Assembly: GCF_038148855.1 (NCBI RefSeq)
Contig: NZ_JBBVGR010000010.1
Location: forward strand, 62,001-126,000
Length of the DNA: 64,000 nucleotides
Reading direction: 5' to 3'
Source: Phycobacter sedimenti
Lineage (GTDB): Bacteria; Pseudomonadota; Alphaproteobacteria; Rhodobacterales; Rhodobacteraceae
Position numbers and translations under genes: made by a program. The notes under the pieces were generated by a model. That model saw only the letters and a program-made list of their open reading frames with translations. It was not told the DNA's origin and did not search any database. Numbering within the stretch: position 1 is the stretch's first letter; every line of letters begins with the position of its first letter. Below are positions 1 through 8,459 of this stretch, one piece after another.

Positions 1-2
1 CG

Positions 3-278
3 CGATACAGCGCGGCCTATGGCGGCGCACCTCATTCGATCGGTGGTCTGGCCTATGACGGTATCGCCGCCATTGGTGCGCTTGTCAGCGCGGGCAAGAG
101 CGATGCCCTGACGGGTGCGGCCCTGACACAAACTGCAGGCTTCCAGGGCACCGGCGGCATCTTCCGCCTGCGTCCCGATGGCACCAATGAACGCGGCCTC
201 GCTGTCGCTACAATCCAAGAACAGAAGGTGGTCGTCATTGACCCAGCCCCAAGCAGCTTCTCCGGCGCCGGTTTCTGA
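3..278 (+). CDS. Periplasmic binding-protein-like (penicillin-binding protein activator type), C-terminal part
   Basis: The open frame enters from the left edge and ends with TGA at 276-278, so only the last 91 residues are visible. They contain a glycine-rich run (GGLAYDGIAAIGAL) and a final FRLRPDGTNERGLAV segment. These resemble the C-terminal lobe of Leu/Ile/Val-binding folds, including the LpoA-type penicillin-binding protein activators annotated upstream of several alphaproteobacterial genes. If so, it would be an envelope lipoprotein stimulating peptidoglycan synthesis, which would suit the nearby lipid II flippase gene. The family call rests on a short tail and is tentative. The end of this gene overlaps the likely start of glnD. 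Confidence 0.55.
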   Translation, partial: RYSAAYGGAPHSIGGLAYDGIAAIGALVSAGKSDALTGAALTQTAGFQGTGGIFRLRPDGTNERGLAVATIQEQKVVVIDPAPSSFSGAGF

Positions 279-3066
279 TCCGGCCCATGTCCCGCAAAAC
301 CTGCTGCCGCCGATCAAGGGGGAGCTGATCTGTCCCTCGACGCAGATCTTTGACGCAGCTCATCTGCGAAGTAAGCTGTCGCAGGCCGCCGAAACCCTGG
401 ACGCCAGTGCGCTGCGCGCCGAGGTGGTGCGCCTCTTGCGCGAGGCCAACAAGGCCGGGCGCGCCACCATTGCCGAAGCCTTTGCAGCAGCGCCCTTTGC
501 AGCACGCGCTCTGACGCAATCCTACAGCCACCTGACCGACGGGCTGGTGACAACCGCCTTTTATGCTGCGACGGAGCTTTTGCATCCGCTGGCCAACCCG
601 ACGCGGGGCGAACGGATCGCGGTCATGGCCGTCGGCGGCTATGGGCGCGCCGAAATGGCGCCCTTTTCCGACGTGGATCTGCTGTTTCTGACCCCCTACA
701 AGATCACCGCCTGGGCCGAGAGCGTGATTGAATCCATGCTCTACATCCTGTGGGATCTGCGCCTCAAGGTCGGCCATTCAAGCCGCACCATCAAGGATTG
801 CATCCGCCTGGGCGCTGAAGACTACACCATCCGCACGGCCATGCTGGAGCATCGCTTCCTGTCGGGCGATGCCGGTCTTGCGGCAGAGCTTGACGAGCGG
901 CTGCAAAGTGACCTCTTTTCCAAGGACGCGCGCGAATTCATCGAAGCCAAGCTGGCAGAGCGGGATGAGCGCCACCTGAAACAGGGTGAGCGGTACATGG
1001 TCGAGCCCAACGTCAAGGAGGGCAAGGGCGGCCTGCGGGATCTGCAATCGCTGTTCTGGATTGCCAAGTACCTTTACCAGGTGCAGGACGTGGCCGAACT
1101 TGTACCTCTCGGGCTGTTCAAACCGGATGAGTTCAGGTTTTTTGCAGAGGCCGAGAACTTTCTCTGGGCCGTGCGCTCGCATCTGCATCTGGTCACCGGA
1201 CGCGCCACGGAACAGCTGACGTTTGATCTTCAGGTCGAGGTGGCCCAGCGCATGGGCTATCAGGACAAGGCCGGACGCCGCGCGGTCGAGATCTTCATGC
1301 AGAACTATTTCCGCAAGGCGACACAGGTCGGGGATATCACCCGCATCTTCCTGACCAAGCTTGAGGCGAGCCAGCAGAAGAGCGAACCGCTTTTGGAGCG
1401 GATCTTTCGCCGCCGTCCCCGGATCAAACCCGGCTACAAGGTGGTCAACAATCGACTGGACATCGAAGACCCGGAGACCTTTCTTGGCAACAAGCTGAAC
1501 CTGCTCAGGATCTTCGAAGAGGGCCTGCGTACAGGCATGCTGATCCATCCCGATGCCATGCGCCTTGTGACTGCGAACCTTGATCTGATTGACGACGATA
1601 TGCGCGCGGATAAGGAAGCCAACCGTATCTTTTTGGATCTGCTGCTGAAACACGGCAACCCCGAACGCGCCCTGCGCCGCATGAACGAACTTGGCGTACT
1701 CTCTGCCTTCCTGCCGGAGTTCGAGCCGATCGTGGCGATGATGCAGTTCAACATGTACCACTCCTACACGGTAGACGAGCACACCATCCAGGTGATCTCG
1801 AACTATGCCGCCATCGAGAGGGGCGAGCTGGAAGAGGAACTTCCGGTCTCATCAGAGGTGCTGCGCCAGGGCATCAACCGCAAGGTTCTGATGGTCGCCA
1901 TGCTGCTGCACGATATCGGCAAGGGGCGCGAGCAGGACCATTCCATCCTGGGCGCGCAGATCGCCCGCAAGGTCGCGCCGCGCCTCGGCCTCAACAAGTC
2001 GGACTGCGAAACGGTCGAGTGGCTGGTGCGCTATCACCTTCTGATGTCCGACATGGCGCAGAAACGCGATATCGCCGATCCGCGCACTGTGCGCGGTTTT
2101 GCCAAGGCGGTGCAATCGGTGAAACGGCTGGATCTGTTGCTGCTGCTGACAGTCTGTGACATTCGCGGCGTTGGTCCGGACACCTGGAACAACTGGAAAG
2201 CCGCGCTTTTACGCTCTCTCTATAGCCAGACCCGCAGTGCGCTTGAGGACGGCATGGAAGCGCTCAGCCGCGAACATCGTGGAGCCGCCGCCAAGAAACG
2301 CCTGCGCAAGGCGCTGCCAGAGTGGAGCAAGGCCGACCTCAAGCGGGAGACCTCACGCCATTATCCGCCCTACTGGCAGGGTCTGCACGTGACCGCCCAT
2401 ATAGACTTTGCGGAAATGCTCCAGGAGCTTGAGGCAAAGGATGATCCGGGAGAGGTGATCATTCGCCTGCACCCGGACGAGGACCGCGATGCCACGCGCG
2501 CCTGTTTTGCGATGACGGACCATCCGGGCATCTTTGCCCGCATGGTCGGGGCGCTGGCGCTGGTCGGGGCCAATGTGGTCGATGCGCGCTCCTACACCAC
2601 CAAGGACGGCTATGTGACCGATGCCTTCTGGATCCAGGATTCCGAGGGCCATCCCTTCGAGGCTTCACGCTTGACCCGCCTGACCCAGATGATCCTGAAA
2701 ACGCTGAAAGGCGAGGTCATCACCCGCGAGGCAATGGTGTCGCGCGACAAGATCAAGAAGCGCGAAAAGGCCTTTAACGTCCAGACCCATATCACCTTTG
2801 ATAACGAAGGCTCCGAGATCTACACCATCATCGAGGTGGACACCCGCGACCGGGCGGGTCTGCTTTATGATCTGGCGCGCACACTCGCGGATGCGAACGT
2901 CTATATCGCCAACGCGGTGATCGCGACCTATGGCGAACAGGTGGTGGATACATTCTACGTCAAGGACATGTTCGGACTGAAATACCATTCAGAGTCCAAG
3001 CAAAAAACGCTTGAGCGCAAATTGCGGGACGCCATTTTGGCCGGGGCCGCGCGGGCCGGATCATGA
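238..3066 (+). CDS. glnD: [Protein-PII] uridylyltransferase / uridylyl-removing enzyme GlnD
   Basis: GlnD senses glutamine and adds or removes UMP on PII proteins, controlling nitrogen assimilation in the cytoplasm. Visible domains are a nucleotidyltransferase with GGYGR followed by a DVD metal motif (about residues 130-150), an HD domain with LLHDIGKG (about 556-563), and two C-terminal ACT domains (about 755-830 and 860-935). The length of about 942 residues is normal. The start is uncertain. TTG at 238 has AGAAGG nine bases upstream and overlaps the previous gene by 41 bases. ATG at 178 would give 962 residues but a 101-base overlap. No ATG or GTG lies between 238 and the conserved LICPSTQIFD segment. 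The stop overlaps the murJ ATG by four bases (ATGA), indicating translational coupling. Confidence 0.95.
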   Translation: MTQPQAASPAPVSDPAHVPQNLLPPIKGELICPSTQIFDAAHLRSKLSQAAETLDASALRAEVVRLLREANKAGRATIAEAFAAAPFAARALTQSYSHLTDGLVTTAFYAATELLHPLANPTRGERIAVMAVGGYGRAEMAPFSDVDLLFLTPYKITAWAESVIESMLYILWDLRLKVGHSSRTIKDCIRLGAEDYTIRTAMLEHRFLSGDAGLAAELDERLQSDLFSKDAREFIEAKLAERDERHLKQGERYMVEPNVKEGKGGLRDLQSLFWIAKYLYQVQDVAELVPLGLFKPDEFRFFAEAENFLWAVRSHLHLVTGRATEQLTFDLQVEVAQRMGYQDKAGRRAVEIFMQNYFRKATQVGDITRIFLTKLEASQQKSEPLLERIFRRRPRIKPGYKVVNNRLDIEDPETFLGNKLNLLRIFEEGLRTGMLIHPDAMRLVTANLDLIDDDMRADKEANRIFLDLLLKHGNPERALRRMNELGVLSAFLPEFEPIVAMMQFNMYHSYTVDEHTIQVISNYAAIERGELEEELPVSSEVLRQGINRKVLMVAMLLHDIGKGREQDHSILGAQIARKVAPRLGLNKSDCETVEWLVRYHLLMSDMAQKRDIADPRTVRGFAKAVQSVKRLDLLLLLTVCDIRGVGPDTWNNWKAALLRSLYSQTRSALEDGMEALSREHRGAAAKKRLRKALPEWSKADLKRETSRHYPPYWQGLHVTAHIDFAEMLQELEAKDDPGEVIIRLHPDEDRDATRACFAMTDHPGIFARMVGALALVGANVVDARSYTTKDGYVTDAFWIQDSEGHPFEASRLTRLTQMILKTLKGEVITREAMVSRDKIKKREKAFNVQTHITFDNEGSEIYTIIEVDTRDRAGLLYDLARTLADANVYIANAVIATYGEQVVDTFYVKDMFGLKYHSESKQKTLERKLRDAILAGAARAGS

Positions 3067-4658
3067 AGCCAGTCAAACTGATTTCCGGCTTCATGACGGT
3101 CGGGTTCTGGACGCTGGCCAGCCGTGTCCTAGGATTTGCGCGTGATATCATGATCGCGAGCTTCCTCGGCACCGGCGCGGTGGCCGAAGCCTTTCTGGTG
3201 GCCTTCAGCCTGCCCAACATGTTCCGCCGCTTCTTCGCCGAAGGGGCCTTCAACACCGCATTTGTCCCGCTTTTCTCGAAAAAGCTGCAAAAGGGAGAGG
3301 ATCCCGTCGGGTTCGCCCAGGATGCCTTTTCCGGCCTTGCCACCCTGCTGATTCTTTTCACACTCGTCGCGCAGCTTGTCATGCCCTGGCTGGTTCTGGC
3401 CATGGCCAGCGGATTTCGCGGCGATGTACGCTTTGATCTGGCAGTGGATTTCGGGCGGATCACCTTTGCCTATATCCTGTTCATCTCCCTTGCGGCGCTC
3501 TTGTCTGGTGTGCTCAATGCCTCGGGACGGTTCGCGGCGGCTGCAGCGGCGCCTGTTCTGCTGAACGTCATTCTGGTGAGCGCCCTGCTGCTGGGGGAAA
3601 GCGGTGTATTCGGCTCGGTTTCAGATCCGCCGAGTCCTGAGGTTGCCGGTCTCTCACAAGGCACCATCCTGGCCTGGGGCACGCTGATTGCCGGTGTGGC
3701 CCAGATGGGACTGGTCTGGATCGCCGCAAAGCACGCCGGTTTCAAACTGCTGCCGCGCAGGCCGCGTTTGACCCCCGACCTGAAGCGCCTCGCCTTCATT
3801 GCAGCCCCTGCCATGCTGGCCGGAGGGGTCGTGCAAATCAACCTGTTGGTCGGTCGTCAGGTGGCGAGTTTCTTTGACGGGGCGATTGCCTGGCTCAGCT
3901 ATGCAGACCGGCTCTACCAGCTGCCGCTGGGGGTGGTCGGCATTGCGGTGGGGATCGTCCTGTTGCCAGATCTGTCGCGCCGCCTTGCGGCCGAGGATGA
4001 GGCAGGATCCCAGTACGCGCTCAGCCGCGCGGCAGAGATTTCCCTGGCGCTGACCATCCCGTCAGCGGTTGCCCTGGTCGCGATCCCGCTGCCACTGGTG
4101 TCGGTTCTGTTCGAACGGGGGGCCTTCGATTTCGAGGACAGCCAGGCCACGGCTCTTGCGGTCGCGGTCTACGGGCTCGGCCTGCCCGCCTTCGTGATGC
4201 AGAAGGTGCTGCAGCCGCTCTATTTTGCCCGCGAGGATACGCGCACGCCGTTCCGCTTTGCCGTGGTGGCCATGGTGGTCAATGCGGCGACCGCGATCCT
4301 CTGCGCCTACCTCTTTGGTTTTATCGGTGCAGCCATGGGGACCACGATCGCCGGCTGGGCGATGGTGCTGCTGCTCGCAGTCGGCACCAAGGGGATGGGC
4401 CGAAGCGCGCGTTTCGACAGCCGCTTCCATGCCCGGATCTGGCGGATCATCCTCGCCTCCCTGTTGATGGGCGCGCTCTTGTGGGGGCTTGCCACTGTGA
4501 TGGAGCCATGGCTTTACAGCGCCACCGTGCGCTATCCCGCGCTGGCTGTTCTCGTTGTCAGTGGGATCGTGAGCTATTTCGCGGTTGGACAGATCGTCGG
4601 CGCGTTTCGCGTGGCAGAGTTCAAAAACGCCCTGCGTCGGAGCCCGAAAGCGCCCTGA
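3063..4658 (+). CDS. murJ: Lipid II flippase MurJ (MviN)
   Basis: This 531-residue multi-span membrane protein belongs to the MOP-superfamily flippases that move undecaprenyl-linked peptidoglycan precursor (lipid II) across the inner membrane. The N-terminal segment with SRVLGFARD, then FLVAFSLPNMFRRFFAEGAF, is the family hallmark and contains the conserved arginines of the central cavity. About 14 hydrophobic segments fill the chain. The gene starts inside the glnD stop (ATGA overlap). The glnD-murJ order is common in Alphaproteobacteria, so the pair is probably one operon ending at the hairpin terminator just downstream. Confidence 0.95.
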   Translation: MKPVKLISGFMTVGFWTLASRVLGFARDIMIASFLGTGAVAEAFLVAFSLPNMFRRFFAEGAFNTAFVPLFSKKLQKGEDPVGFAQDAFSGLATLLILFTLVAQLVMPWLVLAMASGFRGDVRFDLAVDFGRITFAYILFISLAALLSGVLNASGRFAAAAAAPVLLNVILVSALLLGESGVFGSVSDPPSPEVAGLSQGTILAWGTLIAGVAQMGLVWIAAKHAGFKLLPRRPRLTPDLKRLAFIAAPAMLAGGVVQINLLVGRQVASFFDGAIAWLSYADRLYQLPLGVVGIAVGIVLLPDLSRRLAAEDEAGSQYALSRAAEISLALTIPSAVALVAIPLPLVSVLFERGAFDFEDSQATALAVAVYGLGLPAFVMQKVLQPLYFAREDTRTPFRFAVVAMVVNAATAILCAYLFGFIGAAMGTTIAGWAMVLLLAVGTKGMGRSARFDSRFHARIWRIILASLLMGALLWGLATVMEPWLYSATVRYPALAVLVVSGIVSYFAVGQIVGAFRVAEFKNALRRSPKAP

Positions 4659-4685
4659 ACCCCGCGACCCCGAAAATCAGTCAAA

Positions 4686-4717
4686 AAAAGGCCGCCCGAT
4701 ACGGGCGGCCTTTTGTG
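4686..4717. terminator. Bidirectional intrinsic terminator between murJ and the cold-shock gene
   Basis: A GGCCGCCCG / CGGGCGGCC stem with a short AT loop is flanked by seven A on the left and four T on the right. Read from either strand it gives a GC-rich hairpin followed by U, so it can end both the glnD-murJ transcript and the opposing csp transcript. A second perfect 8-bp hairpin (4764-4781) lies in the csp 3' region but has no T-run. Confidence 0.9.
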
Positions 4718-4789
4718 ATTCGGGAAGCAACAGCGCCGTCATCATTCTTTTGTTTTGGTTTGCGCCAGACAGATGTCTGGCAAACAACC

Positions 4790-4996
4790 TCAGAGCAGTT
4801 CCAGCGAACCTGCGGACTGCTTGCCATCACGGCCAGTTTCCAGTTCATAGGAAACTTTCTGGTTGTCATTCAAACCGTTGAGGCCCGAGCGTTCAACCGC
4901 AGAGATGTGCACAAACACATCTTTTCCGCCGGACTCGGGCTCGATAAAGCCGTAGCCTTTAGTTGCGTTGAACCATTTTACGGTGCCATTGGCCAT
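4790..4996 (-). CDS. Cold-shock domain protein (CspA family)
   Basis: The product has 68 residues, the usual size of a single cold-shock domain that binds single-stranded RNA/DNA and melts mRNA structure. Both RNP motifs are visible: KGYGFIEP (RNP1-like) and DVFVHISAV (RNP2). The start at 4996 (MANGTVKWFN) is preceded by GGAG at a good distance, and the conserved domain begins there, so the longer upstream reading is not used. It lies 55 bases downstream of trpS on the same strand and may be cotranscribed or have its own promoter. The A/T-flanked hairpin at 4686-4717 is its likely terminator. Confidence 0.95.
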   Translation of the reverse strand: MANGTVKWFNATKGYGFIEPESGGKDVFVHISAVERSGLNGLNDNQKVSYELETGRDGKQSAGSLELL

Positions 4997-5051
4997 CCGA
5001 TATCTCCAGTATAGACTACCTCCGCAACGTGCGAAGGCATGTCGTTGTGTA

Positions 5052-6080
5052 TCACAAGGTCGTCGGTCCGACCATGCCAATAATATCGTAGGTCTTGCGA
5101 AGTATCGGCGCGGTGATCTCGCGGGCGCGTTCGGCGCCGCGGGTCAGGATGCGGTCGATCTCCTCCTGCTCGTTCATCAGACGGGCCATCTCGGTCGAAA
5201 TCGGCGCCATCTTGGATACCGCAAGATCGGCGAGCATGGGCTTGAACTCGGAAAACTGCTTTCCGCCCACATCGGCCAGCACCTGCTCCACGGTCTGGTC
5301 ATTCAGCGCAGCATAGATATTGACGAGGTTGCGGGCCTCGGGACGCTCCTCAAGGCCTTTTTCCTCGCTTGGCAGGGCCTCCGGATCGGTCTTGGCCTTG
5401 CGGATCTTCTTGGCAATGGCGTCAGCATCGTCGGTCAGATTGATGCGGCTGGCATCCGAAGGATCGGATTTCGACATCTTCTTGGAGCCATCGCGCAGGG
5501 ACATGACGCGGGTCGCCGCCCCTTCGATCACCGGCTCGGTCATCGGGAAGAAATCGACGCCATAGTCGTGGTTGAACTTGGCGGCGATGTCGCGGGTCAG
5601 CTCAAGGTGCTGTTTCTGATCCTCGCCCACCGGAACATGGGTGGCGTGATAGACGAGAATGTCAGCCGCCATCAGCGCCGGATAGCCAAACAGACCAAGC
5701 GAGGCGTTCTGGGCGTTCTTGCCGGCCTTGTCCTTGAACTGGGTCATGCGCTGCATCCAGCCCATGCGGGCGACACAGTTGAACACCCAGCCAAGCTGCG
5801 CATGCTCGGGCACCTGGCTCTGGTTGATCAGGATCGATTGTTCGGGATCCAGCCCCGCCGCGATGAAGCCCGCACACAGCTCGCGGGTGGATTTCTTCAG
5901 GTCGGCGGGGTCCTGCCAGACGGTGATCGCGTGCAGGTCCACCATGCAGTAGATGGTTTCCACATCCTTGGCCTGCCAGTCGACAAAGCGCTTGAGCGCG
6001 CCGAGGTAATTGCCGAGATGCAGGTTGCCCGAAGGCTGGATGCCGGAAAAGACACGCGGCGTGAAGGTGGTCTCGCTCAT
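5052..6080 (-). CDS. trpS: Tryptophan-tRNA ligase TrpS
   Basis: This class I aminoacyl-tRNA synthetase charges tRNA-Trp in the cytoplasm. The 342-residue length matches the bacterial family. The HIGH-equivalent GNLHLGNYLG is at about residues 18-27 and KMSKS at about 198-202. The start at 6080 (MSETTFTPRV) is preceded by GGGAG. A longer in-frame ATG at 6143 would add 21 unconserved residues. A possible promoter (TTGACG, 17 bases, TAAGCC on the minus strand) lies just upstream in the region shared with the divergent rhomboid-like gene. Confidence 0.97.
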   Translation of the reverse strand: MSETTFTPRVFSGIQPSGNLHLGNYLGALKRFVDWQAKDVETIYCMVDLHAITVWQDPADLKKSTRELCAGFIAAGLDPEQSILINQSQVPEHAQLGWVFNCVARMGWMQRMTQFKDKAGKNAQNASLGLFGYPALMAADILVYHATHVPVGEDQKQHLELTRDIAAKFNHDYGVDFFPMTEPVIEGAATRVMSLRDGSKKMSKSDPSDASRINLTDDADAIAKKIRKAKTDPEALPSEEKGLEERPEARNLVNIYAALNDQTVEQVLADVGGKQFSEFKPMLADLAVSKMAPISTEMARLMNEQEEIDRILTRGAERAREITAPILRKTYDIIGMVGPTTL

Positions 6081-6212
6081 CGAGAAACTCCCGTCTGGAA
6101 ATAGGGCCTGCGGTGGCTTAACCATGGGCGCAACGGTCGTCAACAGCCCGTCCCCATGCGCGGGTCAACAGGGCGTGTCAAAAGGCCGGGACAGGCAAAA
6201 GGGCATCAAGAC

Positions 6213-6899
6213 ATGAGCAGCAGCGAAAACCCCTCCCCCGTCAACCCACTTCCCCCCGTGGTGGTGGCACTGGTGCTGGTGATCATGGGGATCGAGGTCG
6301 CGTTTTCTCTTGGCACCCGCGGTATCGTCGGCGGGCCATCGGCGGTGGGCTGGCGGCTGGAGGCGTTCCAGTCCTATGCGTTCTCAAACGAGATCTTCTG
6401 GTGGATGTGGGAGACGGGGCAATGGCCCATGGAACATCTCCTGCGCTTTGTCTCTTACGCCTTTGTGCATGGCAGCTTTACCCATGCGCTGTTTGTCTGC
6501 GTCTTTGTGCTGGCGATGGGCAAGATGGTCGGAGAAGTCTTTGGCGACTTGGCGATGATCCTGATCTTCGCTCTATCCGCCATCGGGGGCGCTGTGGGAT
6601 ATGCGGTATTCTCAGGATCGCCGGTGCCCCTAATCGGTGGTTTTCCCGCCGTCTACGGGCTGATCGGGGCCTTCACCTATATCCTGTGGCGGCAGCTGTC
6701 TCTGGTCGGCGCGCAGCAGAGCCGGGCCTTTTCGCTGATCGCCTTTCTCATGGGAATCCAGCTTGTCTTTGCTTTGTTGTTTGGCGGCCAGCCGGACTGG
6801 ATCGCGGATCTGTCCGGATTTGCAACAGGGTTTGCCTTGTCCTTCTTCCTGGCTCCGGGGGGCTGGGCAAGGTTCCGCAACAAGATCCGCCACGACTGA
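6213..6899 (+). CDS. Rhomboid-fold membrane protein, apparently without protease residues
   Basis: The 228-residue protein has about six hydrophobic segments and aligns by eye with rhomboid intramembrane proteases: VHGSFTHALF in the second helix, a GGFPAVYGLIGA loop-helix where active rhomboids have GxSGAVFG, and DWIADLSGFATG where they have AHxxGFxxG. The serine position is Phe and the histidine position is Asp, so the Ser-His dyad appears absent. A role as a non-catalytic membrane chaperone or trafficking factor, like other inactive rhomboids, is inference. The start at 6213 has AAGGG upstream. It is divergent from trpS. Confidence 0.8.
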   Translation: MSSSENPSPVNPLPPVVVALVLVIMGIEVAFSLGTRGIVGGPSAVGWRLEAFQSYAFSNEIFWWMWETGQWPMEHLLRFVSYAFVHGSFTHALFVCVFVLAMGKMVGEVFGDLAMILIFALSAIGGAVGYAVFSGSPVPLIGGFPAVYGLIGAFTYILWRQLSLVGAQQSRAFSLIAFLMGIQLVFALLFGGQPDWIADLSGFATGFALSFFLAPGGWARFRNKIRHD

Positions 6900-6961
6900 G
6901 GTCTGGCGGAGGCCCTCCCGCCCGTCGGCGGCATGGCCCATGCCTTATCCCGTTGGGCGTA

Positions 6962-6983
6962 GCGCCGCGCCAAGGCGCGGCGC
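6962..6983. other. Perfect 10-bp hairpin between convergent genes
   Basis: GCGCCGCGCC and GGCGCGGCGC are separated by AA, so about eight pairs could form around a four-base loop. It lies between the ends of the rhomboid-like gene and the VPLPA-CTERM gene. No T-run follows on either strand, so it is either a weak terminator or an mRNA 3'-end stabiliser. Confidence 0.5.
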
Positions 6984-6992
6984 AGATGGGAT

Positions 6993-7646
6993 CTAGGCGC
7001 GGCCCTTGCGGCGGCGCCCGACGACCCCTACCGCCCCAAGGCCAAGCAGCAGCAAGGGCATTGCAGCCGGTACCGGCACCGGTGCGATCGTCGAGACGAA
7101 CCCACCAAAGCGTTCATTGTCGTTGCTGCCAGATGTCTCGCGCATCTCCACCCGATTAAATGCACTGGTGTAGAGTGTTCCGAAGAAGGAAACCGTGTCA
7201 TCGACCGGATTGAAGGTCTCGCTGCCGACGACCGTGCCACCGTTCTTGAAGGTGAAGGTAAAGGTCGAGTCGGGGCAGGTCGGTGTTCCGCAGCCGTTGA
7301 TTGAGTTGGCAAGAGTGGACTCAAATATATCAAGGCCGAAGCCAAACCGCAGACTATCGAACTGAAAATTGAGATGCTCAACGCCGCTGATCAGGATGGC
7401 GTTTGTGATCCCCAAATCACTACCGCCAAATGAAGAGGCCGAGGCCATTTCCGTCCCGAGCGTGCTGACCGTCAGGCCATTGCTGAATGCGCGGGACGTT
7501 GTGTAACGCGGAATAGCGCCAGTTGTATGGTCGCTCGCGGTTCCAGACGCCGCCAGAAATGCAGAACGATCCGTATATGTTGCAGCCATCGCTGATGTCG
7601 ACACACACACCGCAGCCGCTGCAATTGCAAAAATGATCTTTGACAC
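6993..7646 (-). CDS. Secreted VPLPA-CTERM sorting-domain protein
   Basis: The product (about 217 residues) starts with a Sec signal peptide (IIFAIAAAAVCVSTSAMA, cleavage probably before ATYTD). It ends with VPVPAAMPLLLLGLGAVG and RRRKGRA, the tripartite motif, transmembrane helix and basic tail of the VPLPA-CTERM variant of PEP-CTERM sorting signals, recognised by exosortase-type enzymes. The middle is a beta-rich, Ser/Thr/Asn-rich surface domain of unknown function. The GTG start at 7646 has GGGGA upstream and places the signal peptide at the N-terminus. A CtrA-like box lies about 67 bases upstream. No exosortase gene is in the window. Confidence 0.85.
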   Translation of the reverse strand: MSKIIFAIAAAAVCVSTSAMAATYTDRSAFLAASGTASDHTTGAIPRYTTSRAFSNGLTVSTLGTEMASASSFGGSDLGITNAILISGVEHLNFQFDSLRFGFGLDIFESTLANSINGCGTPTCPDSTFTFTFKNGGTVVGSETFNPVDDTVSFFGTLYTSAFNRVEMRETSGSNDNERFGGFVSTIAPVPVPAAMPLLLLGLGAVGVVGRRRKGRA

Positions 7647-7712
7647 TACCCAATCCCCAGAAAATTTCCCTTCAACCTGTGTAGGTAGAGACCTGATCCG
7701 AGTCAATTTTTA

Positions 7713-7727
7713 TTAAGAATTGGTTAA
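7713..7727. promoter_or_regulatory. CtrA-like binding box (TTAA-N7-TTAA)
   Basis: The sequence reads TTAAGAATTGGTTAA, an exact match to the TTAA-N7-TTAA core recognised by the cell-cycle and motility regulator CtrA in Alphaproteobacteria. It sits 67-81 bases upstream of the VPLPA-CTERM start, in a position to control that gene. A second match is found at 44857 upstream of a glycosyltransferase. Binding is inferred from the motif only. Confidence 0.5.
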
Positions 7728-7854
7728 TCTGCCAGCCAAACACATGTCATTCTGATGTCTTGTCGCGTCCCGGCATTCGTCACTTGATGTTTGCGCACCC
7801 ATCTGTGCTGAGAATAGACAGATCTTGCCAGCGCGCAGGGCCTCCGCCCTTTGC

Positions 7855-8451
7855 TCAAAGCCCCTTCACACCGTTCAAGGTGATGGTGGCGACCATCTCG
7901 GCATAGCCCTCGCGCGCTTCGGATCCGGCGCCGGAATTCCACATGTAGTACCAGTTCAGCATGCCAAAGACCGACATGGTGGCCCCGCGCAGCTTGGCCG
8001 GATCGCCAGCAAAGACATCCGGCGCCACGGCGCTGATCGCACCGCTCATGAAGGCGACCAGTTCGCGCTGGTAGCCGCGCAGCAGTTTTTGCTGTTCTTC
8101 CGGCAGGGCCGACATGGCGCTGACCTGCACCTGGTGTTCGTCATCGGCCCCCTGATAGGCCAAGAGCACCTCGGCGACGATACGGCGCAGGCGTGCCTCT
8201 GGCTCAAGACCCGTCAGATCCAACCCGCAGACCCGATCGCGCAATTCGCTCAGATAGGTTTCAAGGAGGCCGAAGAGAACGGCATCCTTGCTGTCATAGT
8301 AGTGGTAGATATTGGCCTTGGAGATCCCGCATTCGCGCGCCAGCTGGGTCATCGAAGCGCGGTCATACCCGGCCTCGGCAAACACCCGCGCCGCAGATTT
8401 CAGGATCTGCGCGCGCTTTTGCTCATGGTCTTTTGCGATTGTGCGGGCCAC
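7855..8451 (-). CDS. TetR/AcrR-family regulator, likely repressor of the paa genes (PaaR-like)
   Basis: This 198-residue protein has an N-terminal TetR helix-turn-helix (SMTQLARECGISKANIYHYYDSK, about residues 33-55) and a ligand-binding C-terminal half typical of regulators of acyl- or aryl-CoA catabolism. It is the last gene of the minus-strand run paaG-paaI-paaK-tetR, only eight bases after paaK, so it is cotranscribed with the pathway it probably represses. The GTG start at 8451 follows an AGGGG stretch. The expected effector is phenylacetyl-CoA, known for PaaR and PaaX regulators. Its likely target is the palindrome at 11092-11105. Confidence 0.8.
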   Translation of the reverse strand: MARTIAKDHEQKRAQILKSAARVFAEAGYDRASMTQLARECGISKANIYHYYDSKDAVLFGLLETYLSELRDRVCGLDLTGLEPEARLRRIVAEVLLAYQGADDEHQVQVSAMSALPEEQQKLLRGYQRELVAFMSGAISAVAPDVFAGDPAKLRGATMSVFGMLNWYYMWNSGAGSEAREGYAEMVATITLNGVKGL

Positions 8452-8459
8452 GGCTGTAC

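Noticed and set aside
178..237. ATG at 178 as the glnD start
   Set aside because: It would overlap the previous gene by about 100 bases and adds residues without family resemblance. TTG at 238 has a good ribosome-binding site. It cannot be fully excluded.
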